Shown: positions 1 through 9,100 of the stretch, piece after piece
Layout of the letters: every line of letters starts with the position of its first letter
How positions within the stretch are numbered: the stretch's first letter is position 1
NCBI GenBank assembly: GCA_023421245.1
Contig: JAEZTV010000019.1
Coordinates: 1-64,000 of the forward strand
Source: Bacillota bacterium
GTDB taxonomy: Bacteria; Bacillota; Clostridia; Oscillospirales; Ruminococcaceae
Direction of reading: 5' to 3'
DNA: 64,000 bases
The notes under the pieces: generated by a model
Told to the model about the DNA's origin: nothing
Seen by the model: the letters and a program-made list of their open reading frames with translations, nothing else
Database searches by the model: none
Translations under genes and position numbers: made by a program

Positions 1-484
1 CGATAAACAGCTCCAAATTCACAATAGGCGTTCTAACAACTTGCCCATGAGGCCTCTTAACTGGCTTTCACCTCGACAATCTCTTTCTATCTTCTCTGTC
101 CAAGATGTTTGACAATCCTACAAAAAAACACAAAACTATTCAATACAAACCATATGCTTTTTATATTGTACCGCCTGTAGCTTTTGTCGGACGCAAGAAT
201 ACAGCAGAGTAGTACCTTTGCAGTGTTTGGCAAGGGTATCATAATAAAGAATCCTCAAGTCTGTAGCGCAGGGGTTATTTGCGTGCTTTGACACTGCGAT
301 GGCTGCTTTTTTGTTGTAGTGCAAAATAAATTCTGCGGCGCAGTGAAGCATGGCAGGATAATTCACAAATTAAGTATTTGAATTTGGGTGCAATTATGTT
401 AAGATAAAAGACATATAATATAGTGCGCAATATTGATGCGCTTCATCAAGACAAGGGATGTTGTAAGCAAGGGAGTATAATTGC
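1..484. other. Left-edge region without a supportable gene
   Basis: I see no convincing gene here. A 76-codon open frame on the minus strand (136-366) has no ribosome-binding site and no recognisable motif. Positions 1-60 on the minus strand read open for about 20 codons but run off the edge, so a gene fragment cannot be excluded. A TATAAT at 414-419 could be a -10 box for the next gene, but no -35 box sits at the right distance. Confidence 0.4.
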
Positions 485-1351
485 ATGCCTAAGGTTATGA
501 GAATTGGCACATACAGAAAACGCCGCAAACGTCGTGCAGGAGTCCCTGTGCTATTAATACTGCTGGTTCTTATCGCATTTAGCTCGCTCGGCTATTCCAT
601 CGTAGTAGGCAAGCAGATGGTAGACGGTGGTCTTGTGGTGGAATCTGCTCCAAAGGACGTCGATAATGTGATTTCGGACATTGAGCTTACATCCTCTGAC
701 GAACCGACCGGCTCACAGGCGGACGCACAGTTCGGCGTTCCGCTGCCCGAGCGCAAACGCGTGATGGGTTCATATTTTGATGATGCTGTATTTTTTGGCG
801 ATTCAGTTACCGACGGCATCTCGCTGTATGATGTAATGTCAAACGCAAAGGTGATCTCATATACAGGGATTGACCCAGCCACATCGGCAACCCGCAAGGT
901 GATTAAAACTCAGGATGATGAGAAAATTACCATGATTGACGCGCTCAAGCAGACAAATCCTGCAAAAATCTATATCATGATGGGCATCAATTCGATTTCG
1001 ATGGAGAAAGATACATTCATTACGTACTATGGAAAAATGCTTGATACTATCATCGCACAGCATCCGGATGCAATCATCTATGTGCAGCCCATCACACCCA
1101 TTACAGCCACATTTGAGCAGAGCTCCAAAAACATCTATAATATTACCAATGCAAGAATCAATGAATTTAATGAAAGCATACTCGCACTAGCAGGTGAAAA
1201 AAAGGTATATTATATAAACATCAACGAGGTGCTTTCGGATGAAACGGGTGCACTGCCAGATGAAGCAAGCCCCAAAGACGGCATTCATTTCGGTGCCAAA
1301 TACTACGAAAAATGGTTTGAGTACCTAAAGACACACACTGCGCCGGCTTGA
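485..1351 (+). CDS. SGNH/GDSL-family hydrolase, membrane-anchored
   Basis: A 288-residue protein with a basic N-terminus and one membrane segment (about residues 19-41), so the catalytic domain should lie outside the cell. SGNH-family blocks are visible: FFGDSVTDG with nucleophile Ser107, MMGINS with Asn169, and the C-terminal DGIH with Asp265 and His268. Such enzymes remove or move acetyl or acyl groups on polysaccharides or lipids; the substrate is not evident. An AAGGGAG site precedes the ATG. It is followed by a DUF4358 lipoprotein and a small membrane protein, all before one strong terminator, suggesting one transcript. In related clostridia SGNH and DUF4358 genes often accompany MBOAT acyltransferases, but none is visible here. 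The fold assignment is firm, the function inferred. Confidence 0.85.
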   Translation: MPKVMRIGTYRKRRKRRAGVPVLLILLVLIAFSSLGYSIVVGKQMVDGGLVVESAPKDVDNVISDIELTSSDEPTGSQADAQFGVPLPERKRVMGSYFDDAVFFGDSVTDGISLYDVMSNAKVISYTGIDPATSATRKVIKTQDDEKITMIDALKQTNPAKIYIMMGINSISMEKDTFITYYGKMLDTIIAQHPDAIIYVQPITPITATFEQSSKNIYNITNARINEFNESILALAGEKKVYYININEVLSDETGALPDEASPKDGIHFGAKYYEKWFEYLKTHTAPA

Positions 1352-1411
1352 CTTGTTGTAACATAGGGCAGAGTGCGAGATTATAAAAGTTTTGGGGGAA
1401 GCATACTAAAT

Positions 1412-1903
1412 ATGGTTTATTGTAAAAGAAGAGTATCCCTTGCACTTTCTGCGATTCTAATAGTGATATCCATGCTTGCAGGTTGTGCGGGCGGGGCGGA
1501 AAACGCACCGCAAAAAGCACCGCCCGCAGAGGATATTGCACAGGCAATCATAACAAGCTGTTCCTTTGACGAGATGATTAAGATTGAAGACAGTGTGCTG
1601 TATAACCAGTATGGCGATCTTGATGAGAGCATCCTTGTAGATTCAGCGGTATATACCTCTACGCTGGTACTTGCAGACGAGGTCTGCGTGCTTCGCGTAA
1701 AAAATGAAGAGGATATTAAGGCGGTGCTTGCTGCGATTGATACCCGCCTTGGCGAACTTACCGATAAGTTTACCGGCTACCGCGAAGAGGAACTGCCTAA
1801 AGTGAAAAATGCACTGATCGAGACGCGCGGCACCTATATCCTAATGACCACCACGCCCGACGGCGAGGTTGCGGCCAAAGAGTTCAAAGCCATGCTAGAG
1901 TAA
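1412..1903 (+). CDS. DUF4358-type lipoprotein
   Basis: A 163-residue predicted lipoprotein. The N-terminus is basic, then hydrophobic, and ends in a lipobox (MLAGC, Cys near residue 26). The mature part is a compact alpha/beta domain ending in a stretch that resembles DUF4358 proteins (YEDxL-like DESIL, then RVKNEEDIKAVLAAI and a later YILMTTTPDG). The start is set at ATG 1412 rather than the in-frame GTG 1373, because GGGGGAA at 1394-1400 precedes it and the signal peptide then begins correctly. It lies 60 bases after the SGNH hydrolase gene on the same strand. The function of DUF4358 is unknown; the pairing suggests a role with the hydrolase in envelope modification. Confidence 0.75.
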   Translation: MVYCKRRVSLALSAILIVISMLAGCAGGAENAPQKAPPAEDIAQAIITSCSFDEMIKIEDSVLYNQYGDLDESILVDSAVYTSTLVLADEVCVLRVKNEEDIKAVLAAIDTRLGELTDKFTGYREEELPKVKNALIETRGTYILMTTTPDGEVAAKEFKAMLE

Positions 1904-1943
1904 ACAGCATACACATAAATAGACGGAGGATGGTGAACGGCAG

Positions 1944-2300
1944 ATGATAGTTGAAAGCATTACAATTACCGCAATTTTAACCGCAATCTTTTTTGTGTTT
2001 CTTCGTGGGCGCAAACCGCTGTCTGCCTTGTCCACGATACCGCTTGTCAGCGTACCGGTCTGCCACCTTCTGGGCATTCCGCTTTCCAAGTGGCTTTCTT
2101 CGCTTATTGGCTTGCCAAGGCTTACCGTATATGTTGCAATTGACGTAATTGGATTTTTACTGTTTGCGTTGCTCACACTTCTCATGCTAAAGAACTTCCA
2201 TTCCAAACGCACCAAGGCTACCTACCTTATTGCGGGAGGCTTGTTTACCGTAGCGCTTGCGGTTATTTTTATCAGCGACCTGCTTGCGCGGTTCGGTTAA
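1944..2300 (+). CDS. Small membrane protein of unknown function
   Basis: A 118-residue hydrophobic protein with about three to four membrane segments (roughly residues 5-20, 28-45, 60-83 and 92-114) separated by short basic loops (RGRK, HSKRTK). I recognise no family. A GGAGG site at 1924-1928 lies a little far upstream (15 bases). It begins 40 bases after the DUF4358 lipoprotein gene and ends just before a strong terminator, so it probably closes a three-gene operon with the SGNH hydrolase. Its job in that operon cannot be read from sequence. Confidence 0.6.
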   Translation: MIVESITITAILTAIFFVFLRGRKPLSALSTIPLVSVPVCHLLGIPLSKWLSSLIGLPRLTVYVAIDVIGFLLFALLTLLMLKNFHSKRTKATYLIAGGLFTVALAVIFISDLLARFG

Positions 2301-2313
2301 TACAAAAAGCACC

Positions 2314-2361
2314 AAGGCCCGAACACAACGGCGAAAACCGCTGTGTTCGGGCCTTTTTTTG
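2314..2361 (+). terminator. Rho-independent terminator of the SGNH operon
   Basis: Perfect 14-bp stem AAGGCCCGAACACA (2314-2327) with TGTGTTCGGGCCTT (2342-2355), a 14-nt loop, then a run of T. It ends the first operon and separates it from the convergent nadE gene. Confidence 0.9.
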
Positions 2362-2517
2362 TTTGCAGCTTAAGAGTATCGATCGCTCGTGCTGTATTTC
2401 GTATAATGTCCATACATTCTCGCCTGCTATACAAGCACGCGTACACGCGCGGCCTTTTGCTTTGTGCGTTGGTAACGCGTAGAGCGGAACCGCTCATGCA
2501 TCCGCTGCAACTATTTT

Positions 2518-4437
2518 TTAGGCGTTTTCAATCAGCAAATCGAGCTCAGCAAGCCAAAGCTGTGCGCTAGCGTCGCTTGGCATACGCCAATCCCCGCGAG
2601 GTGAGAGCGTTACCGAGCCAATCTTTGGTCCATCCGGCATACAGGAGCGCTTAAACTGATGCGCAAAAAACCGCTGATAGAACAGCTTCAGCCAGTTGAG
2701 AATCTCGGTGCGGGAATATACGCCCGCGTAGGCATATTCGCAAAGCCGTACAATCTTTGCGGGTGTAAACCCAAAGCGAACCACATAGTACAAAAAGAAA
2801 TCGTGCAGCTCATACGGGCCTATGATATGCTCGGTCTTTTGCGAGGTTTCGCCCTGCTCTGCGGGCAAGAGCTCGGGGCTTACCGGGGTATCGAGAATAT
2901 CATACAGCACCTGTTTGAGTACCGGCATGTCCGCCTCATCCGCCGCATAACGCACCAGATGGCGTACGAGCGTCTTGGGCACCGAGGCGTTGACACCATA
3001 CATCGACATATGGTCGCCATTGTAGGTCGCCCAGCCCAGTGCAAGCTCCGAAAGATCACCGGTGCCGATAACAAGGCCGCCGGTCTGGTTAGCAATATCC
3101 ATCAGCACCTGCGTGCGTTCGCGCGCCTGCGCGTTTTCATAGGTAGTGTTGTGGTTGCTTTCATCGTGTCCGATGTCGTCAAAATGCCGGCGCACCGATG
3201 CCGTAATGTCAATACTGCGAAAGCTTACCCCAAGTGCTTCACACAACAGCTCAGCGTTAGAGCGGGTACGCTCTGTCGTGCCAAAGCAGGGCATCGTCAC
3301 CGCGATGATGTCGCGGTGCGGACGTGCAAGCATGTCCATTGCGCGCACACATACAAGCAACGCAAGAGAAGAATCAAGTCCGCCCGAAACGCCAATCACA
3401 GCACTTGCGCTCTTGGTGTGGGCAAGTCGGGTTTTTAGCCCGTGCGCTTGCATAGTCAGAATCATTTCGCACCGTTCGGCGCGTGTGCGCGCATTAGACG
3501 GCACAAACGGATGCGGTTCGATGGAGCGGGTAAGTGTTGTGTTGACGGGCGAAAGGTCAAACATTACCCTGCGGCTGCAAGGGTTATTCCTTGGAAAGGT
3601 AGTAAGCCTGCGCCGCTCCTGCGCAAGCCGCTGCACATCAATCTCTGAAAGGATGATTCCATTTTCAAACAGCGCACTTTCGGCTAATAGCCTGCCATTT
3701 TCCGAAATCAGGTTATGGCCGGAAAACACCATATCGGTGGTCGATTCTCCATCACCCGCGTCGGCATACAGGTAGCCGCACACAAGACGTGCAGACTGCC
3801 CTGTAATCAGCCCGCGGCGGTAGTCCGGCTTGCTGACAGTCTCGTCACTCGCTGAAAGGTTTGCAATGATGGTTGCTCCGGCAGTGGCAAGCGCAAGAGA
3901 AGGGGGCGCCACCGCCCAAAGATCCTCGCATAGCTCGACGCCAAAGCAAAAGTCGGGGTTTTGGCGGCATGTAAACAACAATTCGGTGCCAAACGCAACC
4001 TCCTTGCCAAACAGTGTAATTGTTGTGTCGTGCTCATCCGGCGGTGAAAAATACCGCAGTTCATGGAATTCGCCGTAGTTTGGCAGATTGCTCTTTGGCA
4101 CTACGCCCAAAATCTTGCCACTGTACGCGCATACGGCACAATTGTACAGCTTGCCGCCCAACTCCAGCGGCATCCCGAATACGATAATAAGCTCGTCTTG
4201 TGCGGTCTGTGTGACAATCTCACCTGCCGCAGCAAGCGCGCCGCTTAGCAGTGCGCGCTGCAAAAACAGATCCCCTGCCGTATATCCTGTTACGCATAGC
4301 TCCGGCAGTACAAGCAGCTTTGCTCCTTGCTTTGCTGCATCCTTTGCAAGCGAAATAATTACACGCGCGTTGTGGGTGCAATCGGCTACGCGGATGCGCG
4401 GCGTTGCCGCCGCTGCCTTTACAAACCCATGTTCCAT
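2518..4437 (-). CDS. nadE: Glutamine-hydrolysing NAD+ synthase
   Basis: A 639-residue enzyme for the last step of NAD+ synthesis: amidation of deamido-NAD with ATP, using ammonia from glutamine. The N-terminal nitrilase-type amidase domain (about 1-280) carries the Glu-Lys-Cys triad in LLVLPELCVTGYT (Glu46), VPKSNLPNYGEF and FGVELCEDLW. The C-terminal synthetase domain (about 320-639) has the ATP-pyrophosphatase loop GVSGGLDSS and the later GTGDLSELALGW motif. Length matches the two-domain family. The open frame extends to 4530, but ATG 4437 gives the usual N-terminus. It is read opposite to the first operon and away from mutY, which lies 200 bases upstream on the same strand. Confidence 0.95.
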   Translation of the reverse strand: MEHGFVKAAAATPRIRVADCTHNARVIISLAKDAAKQGAKLLVLPELCVTGYTAGDLFLQRALLSGALAAAGEIVTQTAQDELIIVFGMPLELGGKLYNCAVCAYSGKILGVVPKSNLPNYGEFHELRYFSPPDEHDTTITLFGKEVAFGTELLFTCRQNPDFCFGVELCEDLWAVAPPSLALATAGATIIANLSASDETVSKPDYRRGLITGQSARLVCGYLYADAGDGESTTDMVFSGHNLISENGRLLAESALFENGIILSEIDVQRLAQERRRLTTFPRNNPCSRRVMFDLSPVNTTLTRSIEPHPFVPSNARTRAERCEMILTMQAHGLKTRLAHTKSASAVIGVSGGLDSSLALLVCVRAMDMLARPHRDIIAVTMPCFGTTERTRSNAELLCEALGVSFRSIDITASVRRHFDDIGHDESNHNTTYENAQARERTQVLMDIANQTGGLVIGTGDLSELALGWATYNGDHMSMYGVNASVPKTLVRHLVRYAADEADMPVLKQVLYDILDTPVSPELLPAEQGETSQKTEHIIGPYELHDFFLYYVVRFGFTPAKIVRLCEYAYAGVYSRTEILNWLKLFYQRFFAHQFKRSCMPDGPKIGSVTLSPRGDWRMPSDASAQLWLAELDLLIENA

Positions 4438-4565
4438 AGAGCATTCACCATACTTCTTGTTTATTGTGTTACCACTTAAACCCGGTTTTGTTGGAATTAT
4501 AATAATTTGAATGTGTGCACATTGTAGCACGATTTTATAGTTTTATCAATTTGCAATGTGATTAT

Positions 4566-4592
4566 AAGCCGCATAGAGATGCGGCTTTTTGT
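4566..4592. terminator. Hairpin between nadE and mutY
   Basis: Stem AAGCCGCAT (4566-4574) with ATGCGGCTT (4579-4587) and an AGAG loop. The clean T-run follows on the plus strand; on the minus strand, the direction in which mutY would need termination, only TATAAT follows. It may be a weak mutY terminator. Confidence 0.4.
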
Positions 4593-4637
4593 GTATAGTA
4601 TCGCTTTGCCGCAGTCAAGCAAAACGCTCGTACCGCT

Positions 4638-5705
4638 TTACCGCCCGTTTGCAAGTGATACGTAATACTGTTTGATGTATGCCCGAAAGGCGGTTGGCAG
4701 CATATACTCGGTCTTAAGCTGTTCCTTGCTGATGAACACAATAGGGCCTTGTGCAGCTCCCGCAGTTACATTAATCAGATATCCGCTCATATGCCACTCG
4801 ATGTGGGTGAAAATATGCTTGGCGCCAGGCAGAGAGACTATCTCGTTCGGTGTAAGCCCCATATCGCAAACCGCCTGTTTGCACTCAGATACCGATAGCG
4901 TTCCGGTGTGGTTCGGCAGCTCCCACAGCCCCGCAAGCAGGCCGTTTTGTGCGCGTTTTGTGATTGCGAGCCGGTTGCCGCACGTCACCACTAGGACGGT
5001 GCGCCTCTCGACCGTTCGTGCCTTTTTAGGCTTTTTAACAGGGAGGATGCCCGTAAGCTGCTGTAAATATGCATCGCATACCGTGGCGAGCGGGCAGATG
5101 TCGCACCTTGGCGCGCCGTTTGGCAGACAAACGGTTGCACCAAGCTCCATCAGCGATTGATTGAAATCCCCAACCCGGGCATGAGGAAGGATGTCGGTCA
5201 CAAGTTGCGTGATACGCCGTTTTACGCCGGCATCTGTAATATCGCCGTAATCTGCCGCAGTGCGGGCAATCACGCGGAGTACGTTGCCGTCCACCGCAGG
5301 TGCCCGCTCGCCAAACGCAATTGACGCAACCGCGCCTGCGGAGTAATCGCCAAGTCCGGGCAGGCTGTGGAGCGTCTTATAATCGCCGGGGATAACGCCC
5401 GCGTAGTCGTAAACTATAATTTTAGCGGCTTTATGCAGATTGCGTACACGATTATAGTAGCCAAGCCCCTCCCACAGCTTTAGCAGTAGAGATTCGTCGG
5501 CGGCAGCAAGGGCGTAAACATCGGGCAGGGTATTCATGAAGCGCTCAAAATACGGGATGACTGCCTCCACCCGCGTTTGCTGCAGCATAATCTCGGATAC
5601 CCACACGCGGTAGGGTGCAGGATCGCTGCGCCACGGCAAACTGCGGGCGTTGTGGTCGTACCAGTCTAGGAGCAGGGGAACAATTCTGTTTAGCTGTGTG
5701 TTCAT
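4638..5705 (-). CDS. mutY: Adenine DNA glycosylase MutY
   Basis: A 355-residue base-excision repair enzyme that removes adenine mispaired with 8-oxoguanine. The N-terminal HhH-GPD domain carries SEIMLQQT (catalytic Glu38), the helix-hairpin-helix LPGLGDYSAGAV and the catalytic Asp in AVDGNVLRV. A 4Fe-4S loop follows with four cysteines spaced C-x7-C-x2-C-x5-C; the first gap is one residue longer than in E. coli MutY, a pattern I believe is common in anaerobes. The C-terminal third (about 225-350) resembles the NUDIX-like domain that recognises 8-oxoguanine. ATG 5705 is chosen over an upstream in-frame ATG at 5804 because it gives the standard N-terminus. No partner mutM or mutT is visible nearby. 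Confidence 0.93.
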   Translation of the reverse strand: MNTQLNRIVPLLLDWYDHNARSLPWRSDPAPYRVWVSEIMLQQTRVEAVIPYFERFMNTLPDVYALAAADESLLLKLWEGLGYYNRVRNLHKAAKIIVYDYAGVIPGDYKTLHSLPGLGDYSAGAVASIAFGERAPAVDGNVLRVIARTAADYGDITDAGVKRRITQLVTDILPHARVGDFNQSLMELGATVCLPNGAPRCDICPLATVCDAYLQQLTGILPVKKPKKARTVERRTVLVVTCGNRLAITKRAQNGLLAGLWELPNHTGTLSVSECKQAVCDMGLTPNEIVSLPGAKHIFTHIEWHMSGYLINVTAGAAQGPIVFISKEQLKTEYMLPTAFRAYIKQYYVSLANGR

Positions 5706-6184
5706 TATATAGAACCATCCTGTAAAAATATAAATAATATAGCAGGGACTATCCGAGCGGATAACGTTGTTTTGCGCATAAGCTCCTCCGCGCCGCCTGG
5801 GCATAAAACTTATAATATTCGCGTTGCGGATATTATATCATAAAACCACCCCACAAAACGGCATGCCGTTTTGTGCGCAGCTTTGCTGCGAAAGCGCCGG
5901 ATACCGGCGCATGAGTGGTTTTTCGATGAAATAAATACTCTGTGTCGTCATACGGCACAGACCGCGCAAAGCGCGGGCAATGGCTACTGCAGCCATTGCG
6001 GATTTATTATATCATAAAAATGAGGGAAGACCGCAGGTTTTTCAAAGGCCAAGCGTTAGTTTGCTATGCTTATCGAAGATTGGCTGCGCACAAAGCAACA
6101 CACTTGCATATCACCGTGCCTTGTGAATTTTTCGGCAGTGCTCCGTCAACAATATCGGTATCGCCAAACGAAGGAGCCGATGCC
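5706..6184. repeat. Palindrome-rich multi-hairpin intergenic region
   Basis: The region is almost entirely inverted repeats. A first hairpin pairs 5811-5822 with 5826-5837. Then come two consecutive units, each an outer stem enclosing three hairpins. Unit 1: outer 5842-5849/5915-5922, with a perfect 24-bp palindrome at 5852-5875, CGCAGC/GCTGCG at 5876-5890 and GCGCCGG/CCGGCGC at 5894-5910. Unit 2: outer 5930-5936/6002-6008, with hairpins at 5941-5959, 5962-5976 and 5977-5999. Near-identical tracts (ATTATATCATAAAA) sit at about 5832 and 6005, so the units are flanked by direct repeats. From about 6014 to 6085 it continues into a dispersed repeat also found at 38610-38680. An in-frame extension of the next gene reaches back to 5942 but crosses these palindromes and is not credible. 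Confidence 0.75.
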
Positions 6185-9100
6185 GTGAAGACAGGATATT
6201 CCGATAACCCGATAGACAGAGCAAGAATACCGGATAACCCGCCAAGTAAGCGGCCGGTTGCGTTGCGCAAAAGCACGGCAGAGGAGCTGAAGGTGCTGTG
6301 GCAATTATACCGCCGTGTGTGCAAAGAAAAAACACGCGCAGGCGCATGGCAGTGGCTGTATGAAAACTATTATACCCTGCAAGCCGAGGGCAGGGCAGTC
6401 GTACGTGCACTTCGGCACGAAAACCCGCTTCCAAGCCTTGAGGGAGTCTCAGTGCCTGTGGTGTATCATCTTATAAGCTCATCCTTTGTCGCAAAGCGGT
6501 CGGAGCTTACCGGCGAAAGCCTTGAACGATTTCTGTGTGAGATGCAAAAGGATGCGCCTTTTAGCGTGGCGGAGTTGTGCTTTGTGCCTGCTGCGCTTCG
6601 TTGCGCCTATATTAAGGAGTGCCGCCGCGCCTGCGAGATGGATGCAGCGGATGAAGACGCGCAGCGCCTGTTTGCATACGGCATCGGTTCGCTGCGCGCA
6701 ATCGGCGATATCTGCTTTGAGGATATTCTGGTAAACTGCAGCGCGGTGGAGCAGGTTTTGCAGCAAGACCCTTCTGGTGACTACCCGGGCATGGATGAGG
6801 AAAGTAAGAATCTTTACCGATTTAAGGTGTCGCGCATTGCGGCAGCACAAGGCATCAGTGAGGTGCAGGCGGCAGGCAACATGCTTGCGTATGCACAAGA
6901 AGGGGAAAACGCACGCACCCGCCACATCGGTCACGCAATCTTTTCGGAGGATGATTCCCATCGACCGGCACGGGCAAGGGGCAGGTGCGCCCTTACGCTG
7001 ATGGCTGTGGTTCCGCTTGTGCTCACCATAGCGTTTGGCATCTTTTTAAACAGCATCTGGGCGGGCGTCCTGCTTTACCTGCCGCTGTGGGAGATTGTAC
7101 GGCCGCTCATTGAGCAGTTTTCCCTGCGCGGGGTACCCATTACCGTAATTCCGCGCATTGCCTTGGAACGCGACCTGCCAAGCGGCGCGTACACGCTCGT
7201 TACCGTATCTACCCTTATGCCGCGTCCGGAGGATGCCACGGCGCTTGAAAAGCATCTTGAAAATCTATATATCACAAACGGCGGGGCAGGCGTAGGGTTT
7301 ATGGTGCTGGCCGACTTTAAAGAGGACAAGGCAGCCGCAAACCCCAAGGATAAAGCAATGCTTGCCGCCGCGCAGGGTGTTATTACACGGTTGAACGCCC
7401 GATTCGGCGACTGTTTTTTTCTGCTTGTTCGCAAACGAAGCTATAGCAAATCAAGTAAAAAATTCGGCGGGTGGGAGCGCAAGCGCGGTGCAATCACCCA
7501 GCTGGTACGTTTTATTGCGGGGCAAAGCATCCCATTACTGCTGTTTTGCGGTAATATGGAGACTCTGCGCCGCACACGCTATATCCTTGCGCTCGATGCC
7601 GACACAGGCCTGCTGCTCGGCTCAGTTTCGCAGCTTGTAGGCGCTGCAATCCACCCGCTCAACCGCGCGGAGGTGTCAAAAGAAACCGGTACGGTAACGC
7701 GCGGTTACGGCGTGTTTGTGCCGCGCATCAGCGTCAGTCTCGAATCCGCCTATAAAACAGGGTTTAGCAAGGTGATGGCGGGCAGCGGCGGCATTACCGC
7801 TTACGGTGCTGCCTGCCCCAGCCTTTATCAGGATTTGTTTGGTTCCGGTGTGTTTTCAGGCAAGGGGCTTATTGATGTGCGCGCTTTTTATGAAGTTATG
7901 GATCAACGGTTTGACGAGGGCATCATCCTCTCACATGATATTTTAGAAGGAGAATACCTGCGTACCGCCTTTGTGTCGGATGTAGAGCTGACCGAGAGCT
8001 TCCCTAAAAATGCATCCGCCTTTTTTGCGCGTCTGCACCGCTGGATACGCGGCGACGTGCAAAATGCGCCGTTTATCCTGTCTACCATCCGCCGCGCAGG
8101 GGCAGAAGAACGCAATGTATTGCCTGCGCTCGGTCGGTATAAGCTATTTGACAACATCCGTCGTGCCGCAACGCCGGTTGTGGCCTACCTGTGTATTATA
8201 GCCGCCTTTTTTACCGATTCACCACTGTGTCACTCGCTTGCGCTTGGCGGATTTTTTGCCATGACGGGCCCTCAGCTTGCTGCGGCGGCCGCTTCAAGCT
8301 TTGCCAGCCGAGGCTTTGCACTTTCGCGCGAATACTATGCTAAGGTGTTGCCCGCCGCGCTCGAAAGTATATCGCAGGCGTTTTTTTCTTTTGTGTTTTT
8401 ACCAAAGCATGCCTTTGTTGCGGCGGACGCTATGCTACGATCGACTTACCGCATGTTGCTATCACACGAAAAGCTGCTTGAATGGACAACCGCAGCCGAT
8501 TCCGAACGCGGCGGCAAGCGGCTTGTCTCTCACGCAAAAGACCTTTTACCCGGTATCCTGACGGGTAGTATGCTGCTGTTTTCGGCGGTAAGTGTGCTGC
8601 GGTTGTTCGGCCTATTATTTTTACTCTCACCGTTTGTTGCGTTTATATCCGCACGCGAAACGGACCAAAGGCAAAGAAAGACCAGCCCGCAAACACAGGA
8701 TGTGCTTACCTCCTACGCCGCTATGATGTGGCGGTATTACGAAAAAACCTGCACGGCGCGGGAAAACTATCTGCCGCCCGACAATGTGCAGGAAGCGCCA
8801 TGCTATGCGGTTGCGCACCGCACCTCGCCCACCAACATCGGGCTGATGCTGCTGTGCGTGCTTGCCGCGCGCGACTTTCATTTTATCACCACCGAGGAGA
8901 TGGCTCAGCGCATCGAGCGCACTCTTGCGACCATCCTGCGCATGGAGCGTTTTTACGGCAACCTTTATAACTGGTACGACACCAGAACCCTTGCTCTGCT
9001 GCAGCCGGCGTTTGTGTCTTCGGTGGATAGCGCAAATTTTCTATGCTGCCTTGTCGCGCTGCGCGAGGGTATTAAGGAATATATTACAGATCCGGCGAGG

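Noticed and set aside
136..366. 76-codon minus-strand open frame at the left edge
   Set aside because: No ribosome-binding site, no known motif, and it lies in an AT-rich region.
5942..6184. N-terminal extension of the glucan synthase to GTG 5942
   Set aside because: It would translate the hairpin array and the dispersed repeat; GTG 6185 has a good ribosome-binding site.
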